Source: Calocera cornea HHB12733
Taxonomy: Eukaryota > Basidiomycota > Dacrymycetes > Dacrymycetales > Dacrymycetaceae
Direction: 5' to 3'
Assembly (NCBI GenBank): GCA_001632435.1
Contig: KV424101.1
Location: 1-51,861 of the forward strand
Length of the DNA: 51,861 nucleotides
A program made the position numbers and the translations under genes. This document shows, piece by piece, positions 9,293 through 22,100 of the stretch (its first letter is position 1; each line of letters starts with the position of its first letter). The notes beneath the pieces were generated by a model, which was given only the letters and a program-made list of their open reading frames with translations, was not told where the DNA came from and ran no database searches.

Positions 9293-9532
9293 CGCCAGCG
9301 ACGACCAGACGACTACCACGCGACGCCAACAACGACAAAGAAAATCCATTAACCAACAAACACAACCTTACGACAGCGCATATACGAGCCCCTTCACCAC
9401 CCACGCGACACATTACGAGCTCCCCGATCCAGCTCTGCAGTTTCAGCTTCCATCCGTGCATATACGACCTCAACCTCACTCATATCTGTCCGAACTCACC
9501 CATCCACTGTAGCAATCCTCGACACATTCGCC

Positions 9533-12500
9533 ATGCCTCCTTCATCCTCCTCAGCACCCAGATCATACCCGCAATCTCGCATTCCTATCTCCCCGACAAC
9601 ACCCGTCCCCATCTTAATACCGTCCCTTCGGGTCACTGCTCCAACGCCCGGCCAGACGCCGAAAGCCTCCTTCAACGAAGATGGCACCATGCCTCCGCCG
9701 ACGGCCGCCCCTCGAGCCAAGAGCGTGAAGAGCGTCCGTATTCAAGAGCCCGAGCCACGGATGACGCTGGAGATGATCGCGGAGCGCGGGGAGCGTCAAA
9801 GGATGAAGCAGCTGGAGGGGCAAGCGGATCGGTCGCGTGTTGCCCCGTGGGCTGAACCCGATCATCCTTCTCGCGCTCCTGCGGCTACCCTCAAGAAGAA
9901 GAGCAAGGAGAACAAGAAGGACGTCATCAGTACACTCTCTGGTTTCCGCGTTGCTATCGACCCTTCCCCCCCGTTACCCGAGCTTGTCTCTCAGCCTCGT
10001 CCCCTATCGCGCAACGCGTCCGTACGCGCCCCGCTCGCCGCGGCACAAGAGCGCACCCGCGTCGATTCGAAAGCGACTTTGCTCAGCTTCAAGTCCAATC
10101 GCTCGGCAACCAGTGCGAAGACAACATCGAGCATCGCGACCACCGCTAGCACTGCAACCACCTCGACGACCGCAAGCGCACACAGCGCTGTCAGCCATAC
10201 CAGTAATGCCTCGATCGCAAGCCGATCGAGTGCAAGTCAGTACAGCACAATAAGAGATGCCTCCTCGTCGAAAAGCAAACGCGGAGACGGTCTCGAGCAC
10301 AAGCGATCACGGTCACGTCTTGGGCTTGACTCGTTGTTCCATGCGTGGGGTCCTAGCAAGGATGCGTCGAAGGACATCCCCCAAGCGGTTGCGCCGGAGG
10401 TGAAGGAGAAGTCGTTGTGGGCGAGGACAATCGGCAGGAAGAGCGTTGATAAGGAGAGGGCCCGCTGTACGTCTCCATCGCAGAGACACTTGAGACTTTA
10501 TTTACGCTTCGATATGCAGCTCCTACCCCGTCGTCCATTGGGAGAAATAGCGGAGATATCAGGAGGAGTATGGAGACGGAGAGGGCTCGTTGTACGCACA
10601 GATCGCCCGACTGCCGAGCGCTGTACTGATTTTCGCATGTCCAGCTCCCACCCCATCCATGTTCTCTGGACGGTCCCAGTTGCCTCGTCCGATCTCCCCT
10701 CCGCTAGGGCATCCGACCGTCCCGGAGTCAATTGCTGCAATGTTGGAAACCGCTTCCCGTGCAGGAACGCCTACATTCCTCGCTCCTCCGAGCAGTCAGA
10801 CGGATCTCTCCGCCTCCGAGACCGATGACAACAAGGAAGATACACATGGTCCCCGCTTTATGCGTAGCATCCGTAGCATTGCTACATTCCGGCAGAAGCA
10901 GGCGGCCCGCGAACGCGGCCAATCCACATCGTCTGGCTCTTCGTGGGAAGCTGGTGCACCGAGCGAGGCGAACAGCCCAGCCAAACCTGCAGTAGACTCG
11001 TCCTCGCCGAAGACATCGCTCGAGCCGGAGGTGACTGTCCCACATACCTCGACTGCGACGGTCAACTCTATCAAGGATGTCGGAGACGGCACCATCCGTG
11101 GCATGGCCAGCATCTTCGGACTGCGATCTGTCAGTCGGGCGTCCAACCACTCCGATTCTCAGAGAGTACGAAAATCACGCAGCTCTACGGGCACGTTCGA
11201 CTCCGTCTCCTCTCGCGACGTCACGTCACTTCCGCCACATTTGCACCGGCCTGACTATCCGACTCCTCCCATATCTCAGCTGCAGGCTGCGGCTGCGGAC
11301 GTGCCCAATATTACCAGAGTCGGCTCGAAGATGCGCCGTCCTGGTCTTCAGGGCTTATTCGACGGCATGAAAAAGCACAAGCCCGAGAAGTCACAGGAGG
11401 AGAAGAAAGCTCTGCATGAAAGTTGGGTCGAGATCGAGCGCCCTAGCTTTGAGTGCAATGACGACGGCAGGGAACTGATTGCTCTTGCAATGCCCTTCAG
11501 CCTTCCGCCGGCAACAGCCGAGGAGCTGGAGCAGATTGCCCGCACCCGAAGCCAAAGCCCGCCGCCTAGCAATGTAAACAACAACCTGCCTGATCTGCTC
11601 GATCCCACGCCAAAGAACAGCCTTCGCCTCAAGACAAAGCAGGACCAGAATAAGCAGTCGTCGTTACGCGGCAGCCTTCGACGTGTTTTCCAACCCGAGA
11701 CTCAGAGAACACCGAGGAAGAGTCAGCGGCCAATGAGTGATGGAGACATGTTTGAGTTTATGAGGGGACCAGTCAATGGTAAGAATATACCCAAGTTCGA
11801 AGGGACCGTGCTAATGACATTTTTAGATTTCTCTGCTCTAGCAGCTGCCAACTCTGAGCTGTCTGATCTTATCTCAAGCCTTGACCTGACGGGTGTTACG
11901 CCTGACTGCACCCCAGCGAAGCCAAGCCGGTTCTTTTCTGCTCGCCCGATACCTCTACCAACCTCGGCTACTGTCCCCGCGGTCCCGAATTCGGCTCACG
12001 CAGACCTTGTGACCCCGAAGACCCACAGCAAGAGCATACAGGAAGAGTCGGGAGCATCATCGCTGCCCACGCCCGTCTCAGCTGAAGGTGGCTTCCACAA
12101 GGCACACAAGGCGCAGCTGCCTAGCATGTCTACTCTCAGAGGACGACAGCTGAAGAGTCTCTCCGCGACAGCGCGGGAAGAATGGCTTAGTCTGTTCCCT
12201 GACGCAATGGGGGCCGCTACCGCTGTCGATATAAGCAGTCTTACTCCGGATGCCACTCCCACTCTAGACAAGGCTGAGATGTGGCCCAACCCCCAGCTGA
12301 AGAAGATCGATTTCGCGAAGGCTGCACTGGAGCCAGCCCAGATGCCTTCCGAAGAGGCGCCAGCATTGTCGTCAACTGTCGACTTCACCGTAGACGCAAC
12401 TCATGCCATCATCGAGCCCGCCAAAACGAACTCTATGCTGAGCGTTCCGGAGTCTTACAAGGACTGGATCAACTCATTGCGAGGAAGCGAGGCCTCAATA

Positions 12501-15500
12501 TCTCTTTCCGCTTCCACGTTGGGGGTCATTGCAGGCAACTACCTTGCCTTCACGGGGCAAGGTTCTCATCCTTCTGATTCGACGTCGACTGCGTCCATCT
12601 ACGAGTCCGCTCAGGAGTCCCTCTCCAAAACCAACGACAGTTTACCCAAAGCAACAGAGAAGGACCTCAAGGATATCGCCAACGAAATGTCGCCCCATCG
12701 AGCGCGGTCTCCGCCACCATCCATGCCACTCCCACCGACTCCAGACGGTGACATGAGCTTCTCGTTGATAGTTCCTGGTGGCCTGTCCTCCAAGGTCCGC
12801 CAGCTCTTGCCAGATATCAACACGACACTAACCACTCTCGACCGGCCCATCTCCATGACGTCCGACGATATGTCGCCATTATCTCGTAAATCATCTGGAA
12901 GCGAGAGAAGCCTCGACTTCACGGAGACCTACAATCAGCTGGCAGGCCCTGGCATCAGGAAGAGCTTTGTCAACTACGTTGCACATGTCTCCGAGGAAAT
13001 GTTCGGCAACCAAGAATACCTATCCAGTGTCTTGAACCTGAGCGATTCGGCTCTCCCGACGAGGGACATGTTTGAATTTGATGCGGTCACAGCGCACAAG
13101 GACAAAACCACACTGGCCGACGATCACCAGGAAGCCCCGGCTCGATCGCGCAAGGGTCATGTCCCTGCTGACTCATATGCGTCTCTTCCCTCAATGTACG
13201 ACGATCAGCTGCCGGGTAACTCCATGATCTTCAACGTGACCGCTCCATCTGCCCTGCACCATATGGCGTCGATTTTGAGTGATGGTGGTAGCAAACTCGT
13301 GGCTCGGTACAATGATTCGGTCGCATTCCCTCCAAGCGAATCGAACCGTGACTCATACAGTACCTACGATTCCTCCGCACTTGATGCAGATATCGCCGAA
13401 CTGTCAGCGCAAGACAAGATGCGCAAGAAAAGAGACACCGAAACCAGCATCCCGTCCATCTCGTCCTATGGTGCACTTGTCAAGCCTGGCGTACCAAATC
13501 CGATGGGTTATACTGCGTCTGAGAGAGCCCGATTAGACTCAGAAAGCAGCATTCGGCCTCTGACGGCTTCTGCTATGGCTGCCATGGACGACGATCAGCT
13601 CCGGCGCCGCTTTAATCGCCAGTCAAGCGATAGCGTTGCATCAACATGGTCATTCCATCCACAGGCAATCCCATTGCAGTACCGTACACATGGTCATGTC
13701 GAGGCGCCCTCAGGACCCCCTCCTGCTTACCTGAACAACAACAAGCGCAATTCGTTGATGCGGAATCGTGACTCAATGGACAGTCAGTCCGCGGCACAGG
13801 CGTATCAGATGTATGGAAGCATCGGAGGCATCGCAGCGTCAGCAGGCTCTCGCCGAGACTCGCAGGATAGCATCCTCACTGGCTTATCCGAAATGAGCCC
13901 AATGTCATATCAAAGGCGAGGCCGTCCAGGCATTGCTGATGACAAGATGTTCGAGTCAGCAGGCGCCAGCGGTATGCTAGACTCCATCGTGGATGCTAGT
14001 GAAGCCGATCTGAGCAGCCGCGCATCATTTGACTCTGAGATGCTCTCAAGCTCAGCCAGGGAAAGCGACGATGAACTACACTCAGACGAAGATGACTCTT
14101 TGTTCCCAGCGGAGGGCAAGCGTTTGTCAGTGTCTGCTGACTCCCTCTTCAGCAAAGAGAACGGTCGAGATAAACTGGCGTTACCGGCGTTATTTCGTGG
14201 CAAGGGTCGCAAACCTAGACCGGTTTCGGCGATCAGTCAAGATTCGGTGTATATGCCGGGACCGGATGATACGATGATGACCATGCTTGACGGCGATATG
14301 GGCTGGGCTCGCCGCTCTGGAATCCAAAACTCCCCCAGCGTGCACGCAGCCCTGAATAGGCACGCGAAGGCTAACGATCACGATCAAGTTTCCACGCAAG
14401 TGCGGGGTGCTTCAGTCGATCCCGCCCATGACTTAACGCAAACTATCAAATTCAGCGAGCGAAGAGCGATTAAGGTTTTGGAGACGCTCAGGCCAGATGA
14501 CAGCATCGACAATGTTGTTCTGAAAGCTTCCGGCCTGAGCGACCACCTTCGTGAGTCTATGTTGGCACTTACCGAATGCTTGTCTGACCTTCCCTCTCGT
14601 TAAGCTCCTACTCCGAGGATCACGAAGCCTGCTCCTCCATCCGCTCGGAAGAGGGTGGGCATTGAACCTAGTCCGCGAGTGTCGGTGCCCCTCGGCACCG
14701 TTCCAGACACTCCTCCGTATACCTCAAGCGAAGCTGGATCGACATCTAGTATCGACCTCCCAAACCTGCACGCATCCCTGAACAAGTTTCCCGCAACGGG
14801 TACAATGGATGGCACCCCTGCCATTGGGGAAGGGCGCACACGGCCTCATGGGCAAGGACATCGTCGCTTCAGCGGCTTCGCTATTAGTACCATTACCGAG
14901 GAGACGCCAACTGTTATCTACGCAACTCCTGGTGATCGATCACGGAAGTCCAGTGGAGCAGATATGGACACCATCAACGAGCTCAACAAGAGCCGTCTAG
15001 AGGGCCTTGAGAAGAGGAGAAGCTTACTGCTGGAGGTTCAGCAAAGTCAAGTGCACTTCCCAGGCAAGATCGATGCCGAAGAGCTGGAGGAGGATGAAGA
15101 GTCCGATCACGAACTGCCAACCACCAAAGAGGCCATTTTGAACTTCTTGGCCAAGTCACAGAGCAAATTCAAGCCACGGACTGATCTGCCGACTCGAACC
15201 CGGACTCGATCTCGAACAAGTTCTCGACCATCGCCTTATCCTTTGCCGGAGTGGCAGCAGGCCGAGAGTCACGCCATACCACCGCTTCCCGAACTAGCAG
15301 ATCTCAAGCCACCGAGTGCTCAATCCAGCAACTTGCCTGGCTCCGTTTTGTCCATACCGACTGAGACCGCCGTGGCTGGTGCGGCGGCTGAGGCTGCACC
15401 TCTGCGACCAACGGTATTGGATGAGGATGGAATGCCCAGCGCATCAACTTCGATCGTGCCTCGGCCACGCGTCAAGAGCGGAGCACGTCGACGGGTGCTC

Positions 15501-15852
15501 AGTGGGGCACGCCGTACAGGCCCCGCACCCTCTAACCAATCCGCCATCCCTACTCTTCTCACCGGTTTTGTTCTTGCCCAAGCCGCCAAGCTCGACGCAA
15601 CAGATGCTAAGACGAACATGCTACCTGATGGAGTAGGCAAGGCACCCCAGGTTAAGCGAACAAGGACAAGTACGGCGGGAGCAAGAGAGAATGAAGCCCT
15701 AGGCATGCTTGTGAGGTATGAGTTTCTGTTGCATTACAACCACGTATTTCTCACAGCTTGACAGCCCGACTGACTCGATGCGTGTATCCCGTCCGAAACC
15801 AAAGGGCCGGCTCGGAAGTCGTGCCCCTGTTCCCATTGTTTTACGTAACTGA
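9533..15852 (+). CDS. Large Ser/Thr-rich disordered protein, 2,021 aa
   Basis: Six coding exons: 9533-10466, 10520-10591, 10645-11778, 11827-14550, 14605-15710 and 15757-15852. The total of 6,066 nt is divisible by three. The protein is dominated by Ser, Thr, Pro and Asp/Glu with many SP/TP and R-x-x-S sites. It has an N-terminal basic patch (TLKKKSKENKKDVISTLSGF), a STTASTATT low-complexity tract, and a basic tail (RVSRPKPKGRLGSRAPVP). I recognise no folded domain, signal peptide or membrane segment. The motif ARSPTPS occurs twice, at the two 53-nt introns around the 72-nt exon 2. The 48-nt intron 11779-11826 is in frame and stop-free. A phospho-regulated scaffold or cytoskeletal or nuclear adaptor is possible, but no function can be assigned. 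Confidence 0.8.
10467..10644 (+). repeat. Duplicated intron/exon junction unit inside the coding region
   Basis: Two introns, 10467-10519 and 10592-10644, are both exactly 53 nt. Both begin GTACG, follow a GCYCGYT exon end and precede CTCC-YACCCC, so each junction encodes ARSPTP. The 72-nt exon between them is a multiple of three. A third junction of the same gene (intron 14551-14604) is also followed by CTCCTACTCCG. This looks like a local duplication of an exon-plus-intron block. Confidence 0.55.
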
Positions 15853-16140
15853 GACTCTTATGCATTTCTACATCCTTCATCTATCCTTGCTACTTCTAGT
15901 TAGTTGTTTAGGCTTCTTTACATTCGAGCCGCGTCCGGTACAGCTGCCTCCTGTATTTGTGCCGTAAATTCCTACTTGAATTGCAAGTTGTTTCTTATGC
16001 ACAATATGACTCGAGGGCGCTAGCATGGGTTCAGCGCTGTCTCGGAGTGACAATTGCCTCGCGCGCTGTGCATGAGGCATAAGTACGCTATTCGCGTGTA
16101 TCTGCATGTGTACTAGGTACATACGCGTCAGGCTATGAGA

Positions 16141-17741
16141 TCAAGGTAATCTATCATCCCATCCGTGTGGCTGGTCATTGTACCAACCTGCAAACGCGCG
16201 CAGTGCCTTATGTCGAATGGACATAATTCGACTCTGCTTGATATCGCTCGAATCCAGGACTGGCACCGTCACCACAGCGTTCGGCCACACCGAATGGAGC
16301 GACCGTCCCAGTGCCAAACGGCTTGCTTCCATAGCTGGGACCGAGGATCCTGCCGCCAGTTCCAATATTTTGAGCCTTTGGGACTTGGTTGACGTGGCCA
16401 CAGGTCGATCTACCGAGGTCAGATTGACCTGAACAGATAGTCGATATACCCGCGGAGCGCTTTCCGCCAGCTTTATGAGATCATCGAGAGACAACTTGAG
16501 GCGATAGTGAGCGCTGTTGTCGGATAGATACGCTACACTAGACTCGTGAAGACGAAGGTTCTCCAAATTCGGCCAGACCTGCGAGAGCTGCCGTGGAGAC
16601 CCATCGCTCCAGTCGGCGTGTAATGACAGCTCGGTAAGATGTTGTATTCCGGTTAGCAGCCGAATGAAGTCGATCCCTGGCAATATAGGACGACCGTCAT
16701 GCAGAAGGGAGAGGCTGGTTAGCGTCTCCTTCCATAGCAAAAGATGTGAGCATATAAACCGGAGCTCATCTTCTGACAGTATATTGCGTATGAACAGCTC
16801 CAATCGTGATAGACATGGTGCAAGGAGCTGATCAAGAGCTGTCGTAATACCAAGGGAGTGCCCGTCTAAGTGCAAATGGTGAAGGCAGGTCATGTTGGAT
16901 CGAGGTTCTATGGATCCGTTGTAGGGAACGTCGAACAGCCCATTGTCGACGAATCGCAACAGCCTCAACCTTCGTATGTTGGTACCAGATACAAGCTGAA
17001 GACCGTGCGTGGGATTGCGTAGTCCACGTATGGACACCTCCTGAAGAACCGGAAAGCCTTGCAATGACAGATATGGGAGTGGTAGAGTGTTAGCCTGCAA
17101 GATAGGCTCTCGCTCCACAACTGGCCTGCAGTTGAGTGAGAGCATTTGCAGAGATGATAGTGCGCCTGGCAAGGATTCCAAGAAGTCCCACTGGTGTGGA
17201 CTGTTGATACCCAGCTCCGCAAGATCCAAGGTGAGATGGAGGAGCTGACGATGTAGAAGGACTGCTGCGAGCGCGTAGCACCCCTCACCGGCTCCCACCG
17301 ACATCGTGGCAAGTGATGTCATAAGGGGCTGTTGTACCTGTCGAAGCTCGATGATAATTCCTTGTGAATACGAAGGAACCATCGCGAAAGTGGAGGGAGG
17401 AAGTGTCAAGCTCCGGATATGTTGCGCGTATAGACGAACGCGTTCCATTGACTTCGTCGGAGTGTTTTCCTAGATCTCGAAGTTAGTCTGGTCGCTGGAG
17501 CGAGCTATCTACCACGCACGGAGAAAATACACAAACTCCCAAAAGGCAAAAGTTCCAGAAGCGGAGAAGGCGCATCTAACTCGGACCATAGGATGGAGAC
17601 GGAGAGCTGCCAGAATGCTCGATTGACTCGCGCAAGTCTTGTAAGAGCGCGATAGTTGGGTACAACACCCATTTCCGTCTCTCGGGTGATGTAGGATAAG
17701 ATTGAAGTAAGGATATCGTATACTTCGAGTGCTCGGTGCAT
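16141..17741 (-). CDS. F-box/LRR-like protein
   Basis: Two exons, 17520-17741 and 16141-17469, encode about 516 aa. The N-terminus (MHRALEVYDILTSILSYI, then LTRLARVNRAFWQLSVSILW) matches the degenerate F-box of mushroom F-box families, which recruits substrates to SCF ubiquitin ligases through Skp1. The rest consists of imperfect leucine-rich repeats (LHHLHLDGHSLG, LTELSLHADW, LENLRLHESS). The intron (GTGCGT to TCTAG) joins in phase 0 to ENTPTKSMERV. The start is ambiguous: in-frame ATGs also exist at 17780, 17801 and 17843. The C-terminus reads GWYNDQPHGWDDRLP. The substrate is unknown. Confidence 0.78.
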
Positions 17742-18265
17742 GTCTGCTCTCGGGGTCGATCGTATTGCAGGGAGGAACATGAGGCTGGGCGTTGTGAGCA
17801 TCGGACTAGATATATCGGCGATGCATCTGCGTGGCCAGGCCATAGCAACAGCAGTAAACAAGGGCGGCTCTCAGTCCCCCTCGACTAACTGATACAGACG
17901 CCGCTGTAAGTCGATCGGTGATTGAAACCACAGCAACATCAGGATATCCGGGCGCTTGAACGCCCTCAGCTAGGCCAGTGTTTGATCCGAAGCACAAAAG
18001 GCCAACCGCCTCCGATCGCACGTCGCTTTGACTGCGACCTTTATTTGTCTAGCGCCGGGTAACGCTCTCGCTAACAGCAGCGTCCAGATCCAGTTTGCGC
18101 GTAAGAGAGCATCATCATTTCGTGAGAGAAGCAGGAAGTTGGGCCGAGGAAGATTGAGGGACAGTCACCGCACGGAGTCATTGGCAGGACTCGAGTTGCG
18201 TGACTACAATTCTTCCCCTGGCAAGGGTCCCAAATCTGGCCTTCCCACTTCCCGACTTATTCGCC
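17742..18265. other. Divergent intergenic region
   Basis: This separates the F-box gene (-) and the glycosylase gene (+). A short upstream exon of either gene could be hidden here. I see no independently supported gene. Confidence 0.4.
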
Positions 18266-19060
18266 ATGGAACCACTCCTTCTTCAACCAGGACCTCTGCC
18301 AGCTCGTGCTCTTCTCAACTGCATTCTGCACCGCCGGCTTCCCACGGGCGCGCACTTGGCCGCTCGCATAGTTGAGACGGAGTACTACCACGAAACCGAC
18401 CCCGCATCGCACTGCTACCCCGGCACTCGCAACACCAAGAATGCCGTTATGTTCGGCCCGCCCGGACGGGCGTACGTCTACCGGAGCTACGGCATACACT
18501 GGTGCTTGAATTGCACCGCGGCACCGGATGGAGAGGGTAGTGGAGTGCTCATCCGAGCCGTTGAACCGTTGGTCGGGGTCGATGAGATGGCGAAGCTGAG
18601 GAGCAGAGGACAGAAGAAGGCGATCGCGACCCATAAGCTGGGGAGTGGACCGGGCAATGTTGCGCAGGCAATGGAGGTGGATATCAGTTTCGGTGGGATG
18701 GACATGCAGGACCAGCAGTCGGAGCTTTGGATTGAAATGGGGGAGGAGCTGCCCGAGGAGAGCATTGGCATCAGCCCTCGAATCGGCATCACCCGTGCCA
18801 TTGATGAGCCATGGAGGTTCTTCATCAAGGACAACCCTTCTGTGAGCGGGCCGAAGATCGTCAAAGCGTCAGTCAAGGTCGCGAAGAGGGTCGTGAAGAT
18901 GCAGACCAAGACCATCAAAGCCGTGCGAGCACTGAAGCGACGCTCCGCGTCCTCATCCGATGCTACCGCTGTATCTGCCGAGGACGCTAGTCCACCGGTG
19001 CAGAAACGACCTCGCCGGTCGCTACGACTTTCCAGTCGTTTCTTCGAAGCAGAGTCATGA
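18266..19060 (+). CDS. DNA-3-methyladenine glycosylase (AAG/MPG family)
   Basis: Single visible exon, 264 aa from the ATG at 18266; the open frame extends upstream to a stop near 18155, so a short 5' exon is possible. Family motifs run in order: PLPARALLNCILHRRLP, the active-site block ARIVETEYYHETDPASHCY (catalytic Glu in VETE, followed by the substrate-contacting tyrosine), FGPPGRAYVYRSYGIHWCLN, VLIRAVEPL, and GSGPGNVAQAMEVD. AAG enzymes excise alkylated purines and hypoxanthine to start base excision repair in the nucleus. The C-terminal about 60 residues are Lys/Arg/Ser-rich (KRPRRSLRLSSR), a likely nuclear localisation and DNA-binding tail. It is convergent with RAD1, with 64 nt between stops. 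Confidence 0.9.
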   Translation: MEPLLLQPGPLPARALLNCILHRRLPTGAHLAARIVETEYYHETDPASHCYPGTRNTKNAVMFGPPGRAYVYRSYGIHWCLNCTAAPDGEGSGVLIRAVEPLVGVDEMAKLRSRGQKKAIATHKLGSGPGNVAQAMEVDISFGGMDMQDQQSELWIEMGEELPEESIGISPRIGITRAIDEPWRFFIKDNPSVSGPKIVKASVKVAKRVVKMQTKTIKAVRALKRRSASSSDATAVSAEDASPPVQKRPRRSLRLSSRFFEAES

Positions 19061-19124
19061 TAATTATGATTGATGAATACAATAGCAATACAATACCCAG
19101 CAACGAGATACCCTAATGATACAG

Positions 19125-22100
19125 TCATGTAGCGTCCTTTGATCTCTTCCGACTTCCACGATGAACGAATGCGTAACACTGCTTCCCTCCCTGCGTTCCA
19201 AGCAAGCTCTCCATATCCTCCTTGCTCAGTCGACACAGGTCCCGTACGCTCCCTACCTTCCCCATAACGTACCGAACGTTCTTGCTCGTGATGCCGGGGA
19301 AGCATCGAAGCAGGTCCTCGGCCTGCGTGTTCCATCCTCCCTCGACCATAGTTGCTACACCCTCCTCCGCACCAATCTGTACTGCACGACCAGGATCGGG
19401 TTCCGGGTGGTTCAGCTTCAAGTCCGGGAATATCTTCGCGGTAGCGAACGGTGATGACGACCAGATGATGCGCAGACGAGGGAATGCGAGGGTGAGCAGA
19501 ACCAGTTTAGACTGAATTGTGGATGTATCGGAGGCGCTGTACTCGACCTGTTGATTCGGTTTCGCAGTTTTGGCTTGTGATCGAGTTTCGGAGATGGTCT
19601 ATGATACAGTCAGCGGTGACGCTTCCATTCGGCTGAACAGTACAGACCTGCAATGAGAACGACTTGTCTTGCTCGAACTCGATAAGCAGTATCGGCTGCT
19701 TGTAGTGCACGGACATGAGCTCGCATTGCGTGTACAGTCGCCCACTGTTGAAGCTCTGCACCAGATCGGGCACGCTTTTGCGCTCCACGCAGATGTCAGG
19801 CGTGAGCACATAGTCGCCAACGGTCAACGTCGCCGGGATGATCTGAATGTTGACGGCATGCAAGAGTGATGGCAAGCTCGAACGAAATTCTCGCATGTCA
19901 ACAATGATCTACATGCATATCAGCACCTCTGTATCTGCACTGAGCATGATATGCTCACTCTTGTTGGCTCCGAATTGACTACCTTCCCTCCGCCCGCGAT
20001 CCTGGAACTGATTGTTTTGATCAAATCTCCGCTGCCTGCCCTAGTTGGTACCTCGAGGATCGGGTTGAGCATACTGCCCCTCTCCTCGATCAGCTTCGCG
20101 AAGGCATCCTTCTCCCGTCGCTGTTGAGAGAGATACATGTAGTCTTCGCTTGTGAGTTCGTAGACCATGAAGTATATGCGCACGGCGAGTCCCGGGTGGG
20201 AGCTGCGGTACACCTCGACACGGCGAATGAAAGACTGGTCCGGCTCGTACATCACGATCCAGCGTGGTTGCAGCTCGCTCAAAAGCATGTCGTCGCTGTC
20301 GTCACCGTACGGACGGACGAGGACGATCTGCTCGTCGGGTATGATGCCGAAGTCTTGGTCAAACGTGGCGCTATCGATGCGGTCGACAAGGTCGATGACG
20401 TCCTCCTCGGACATGGTGTTGAGAGTTAATGGTGGTGGGGATGCGTGTGTGCTTTCAATACTGATGAGCCGTTAGCAAAGCATGAGCAAGAAGAAGCGGC
20501 AGTGCGCACAAGGAATTCAGCTCAACCGCCTCTTCCTCCATCTTGACCTCCTCCGCAGCCGCTCCTCCTCTCAAAGTGCTCCTCCCCACAGGCTCAGGCA
20601 CCTTGCCACCCCTCATCCTCCGTCTCTGCTGCATCGCCCTTTCCCGAATCTTGTCTTTCTTCCGCAGCGCTTCGCTCATCTCTCCCTCCCCATCCTTCTT
20701 CTCCTCCGCCACGGGAGCGCCGGGTGCAACGCGCCTCAAGCTACCACCGCCTGATAGGCCCTTCGTCATCTCCGCCTTTGCCTGCATCGTATGCCGCAGA
20801 CCGCGGCCTTTCCAGAAGATGTAGTCCCGCAGGTGCGCGTCGAGCATCTTGGCGCCTGGTGGGCGGTCGGGGTCGTCGTTGGCGGATGGATTCAGGGACG
20901 TGAGGTATTCACGAAGCAGGGCGCAGGTCTTGTTATCGTGGACCATGACCAGCACTACGTTAGTCCCCGGTGCGCCTAGCGGTATATCAGCATACATGGC
21001 AGCTCATCAAAGGTATAGCGTACTAGGTGGATACGGGTTTTGCACGACGGTCTCCTCGATCTCCTGCAGGACCTTCCTGAGCAGATCCCACTTCGGGAGC
21101 TCCTCATAGACCGGAGTCATCCCCTCCGGGAGCCACCTCGGTCGTGCCTTCTTCTCCCGTCCCTGTAACCCCTCCCATTCATCCAGTACATCCCACTCGT
21201 CCTCCTCCCCCTCGGCGCCTGCAACCACATCTGAAAATGCCTTGTCCGCATTATTCTTCGGTGCCATGATGTAGCATCGTGCGCGGGCGGTACTGAGCAT
21301 ACTGCTCGCAGCGTCCATGTACAGCCAGGGGCTCTGGTGCTGCCGCATAGCACCGCTCTCGGTGACAGTATTGCTCGCGATTATAGACTCGAGGTACTTG
21401 AGGAATGTGGTGGGCGGGTAGGAGAGGAGGAACTTGAGCAGTCGGCGAAGCTCGGCTAGGTCCTTGACCAGCTGGTTCGTCCGAGGGCCAACGCGGTGCC
21501 AGACCGTGTCTAGCTGCTTGCGGATCACGTAGTCGAAGTTCTTGAAGTACGCGTTTTCAACTGTGAGGTCGTCAAGATCAAGCTGCACGCGTCTCAGTAA
21601 ATGCATGCGAAGCTGAATATATGCAAGTGCTCACCGTGCTATGGCTCCGCTTGATCTCGCCCAGTGTCGCCTCCATACATTCAACGATGCACCGATGCAC
21701 CTCAATCATGCTCTCGCTGAGGGGTTGGTACACCTCCACCACATCGGCTGTCCTTCTGCTTAAGCTCTCTTGTACAATCTCGTGGAACCGGGGGTAGAGC
21801 CGGACGGACTGCAGACGCAGCTCTTTCATTACGGCGCGGAGAGGCGAGAAGCCATATGTGAAATGCTCTGGGTCATCAGAGAACGCTTTGAGGAAGCCGT
21901 TCGTGTTCGATTCACGATAGAGGCGGATGATGAACGATTCGGTGCTGGTTGCAGACACCCTGCTATTCGTCAACATGATGCTGCAGAGCAGTAACGAAGA
22001 ACCCACTTCTCAGCATGCAGAACCACCATCCCAGTAATGATATCCACTGGTATGTCCTTCTGCAGTAGATCCACGACCAATATCCGGCTTGTGACGCTTA

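Larger units (their letters stand above)
7960..9532 (+). promoter_or_regulatory. Multi-intron 5' leader of the 2,021-aa gene
   Basis: Leader exons are about 7960-8334, then micro-exons 8431-8465 (35 nt), 8559-8588 (30), 8727-8759 (33), 8891-8923 (33), 9087-9112 (26), and a last leader exon 9259-9532 joined to the coding ATG at 9533. All six introns between them begin GTGAGTG and end in TTTAG. The five micro-exons contain no ATG, while the introns contain many, so a fully spliced leader would have very few upstream start codons. Only two short uORFs remain, at 8066-8080 and 9281-9292. Transcript evidence is needed to confirm that all six introns are used. Confidence 0.65.

Noticed and set aside
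8764..9512. Short protein-coding frames across the leader introns (Ser/Cys-rich)
   Set aside because: They cross the conserved splice signals of the intron array and consist of low-complexity codon runs.
10590..10644. Start of the 1,337-residue frame upstream of exon 3
   Set aside because: This stretch is intron with consensus donor and acceptor; splicing to exon 2 restores a continuous 2,021-residue frame.
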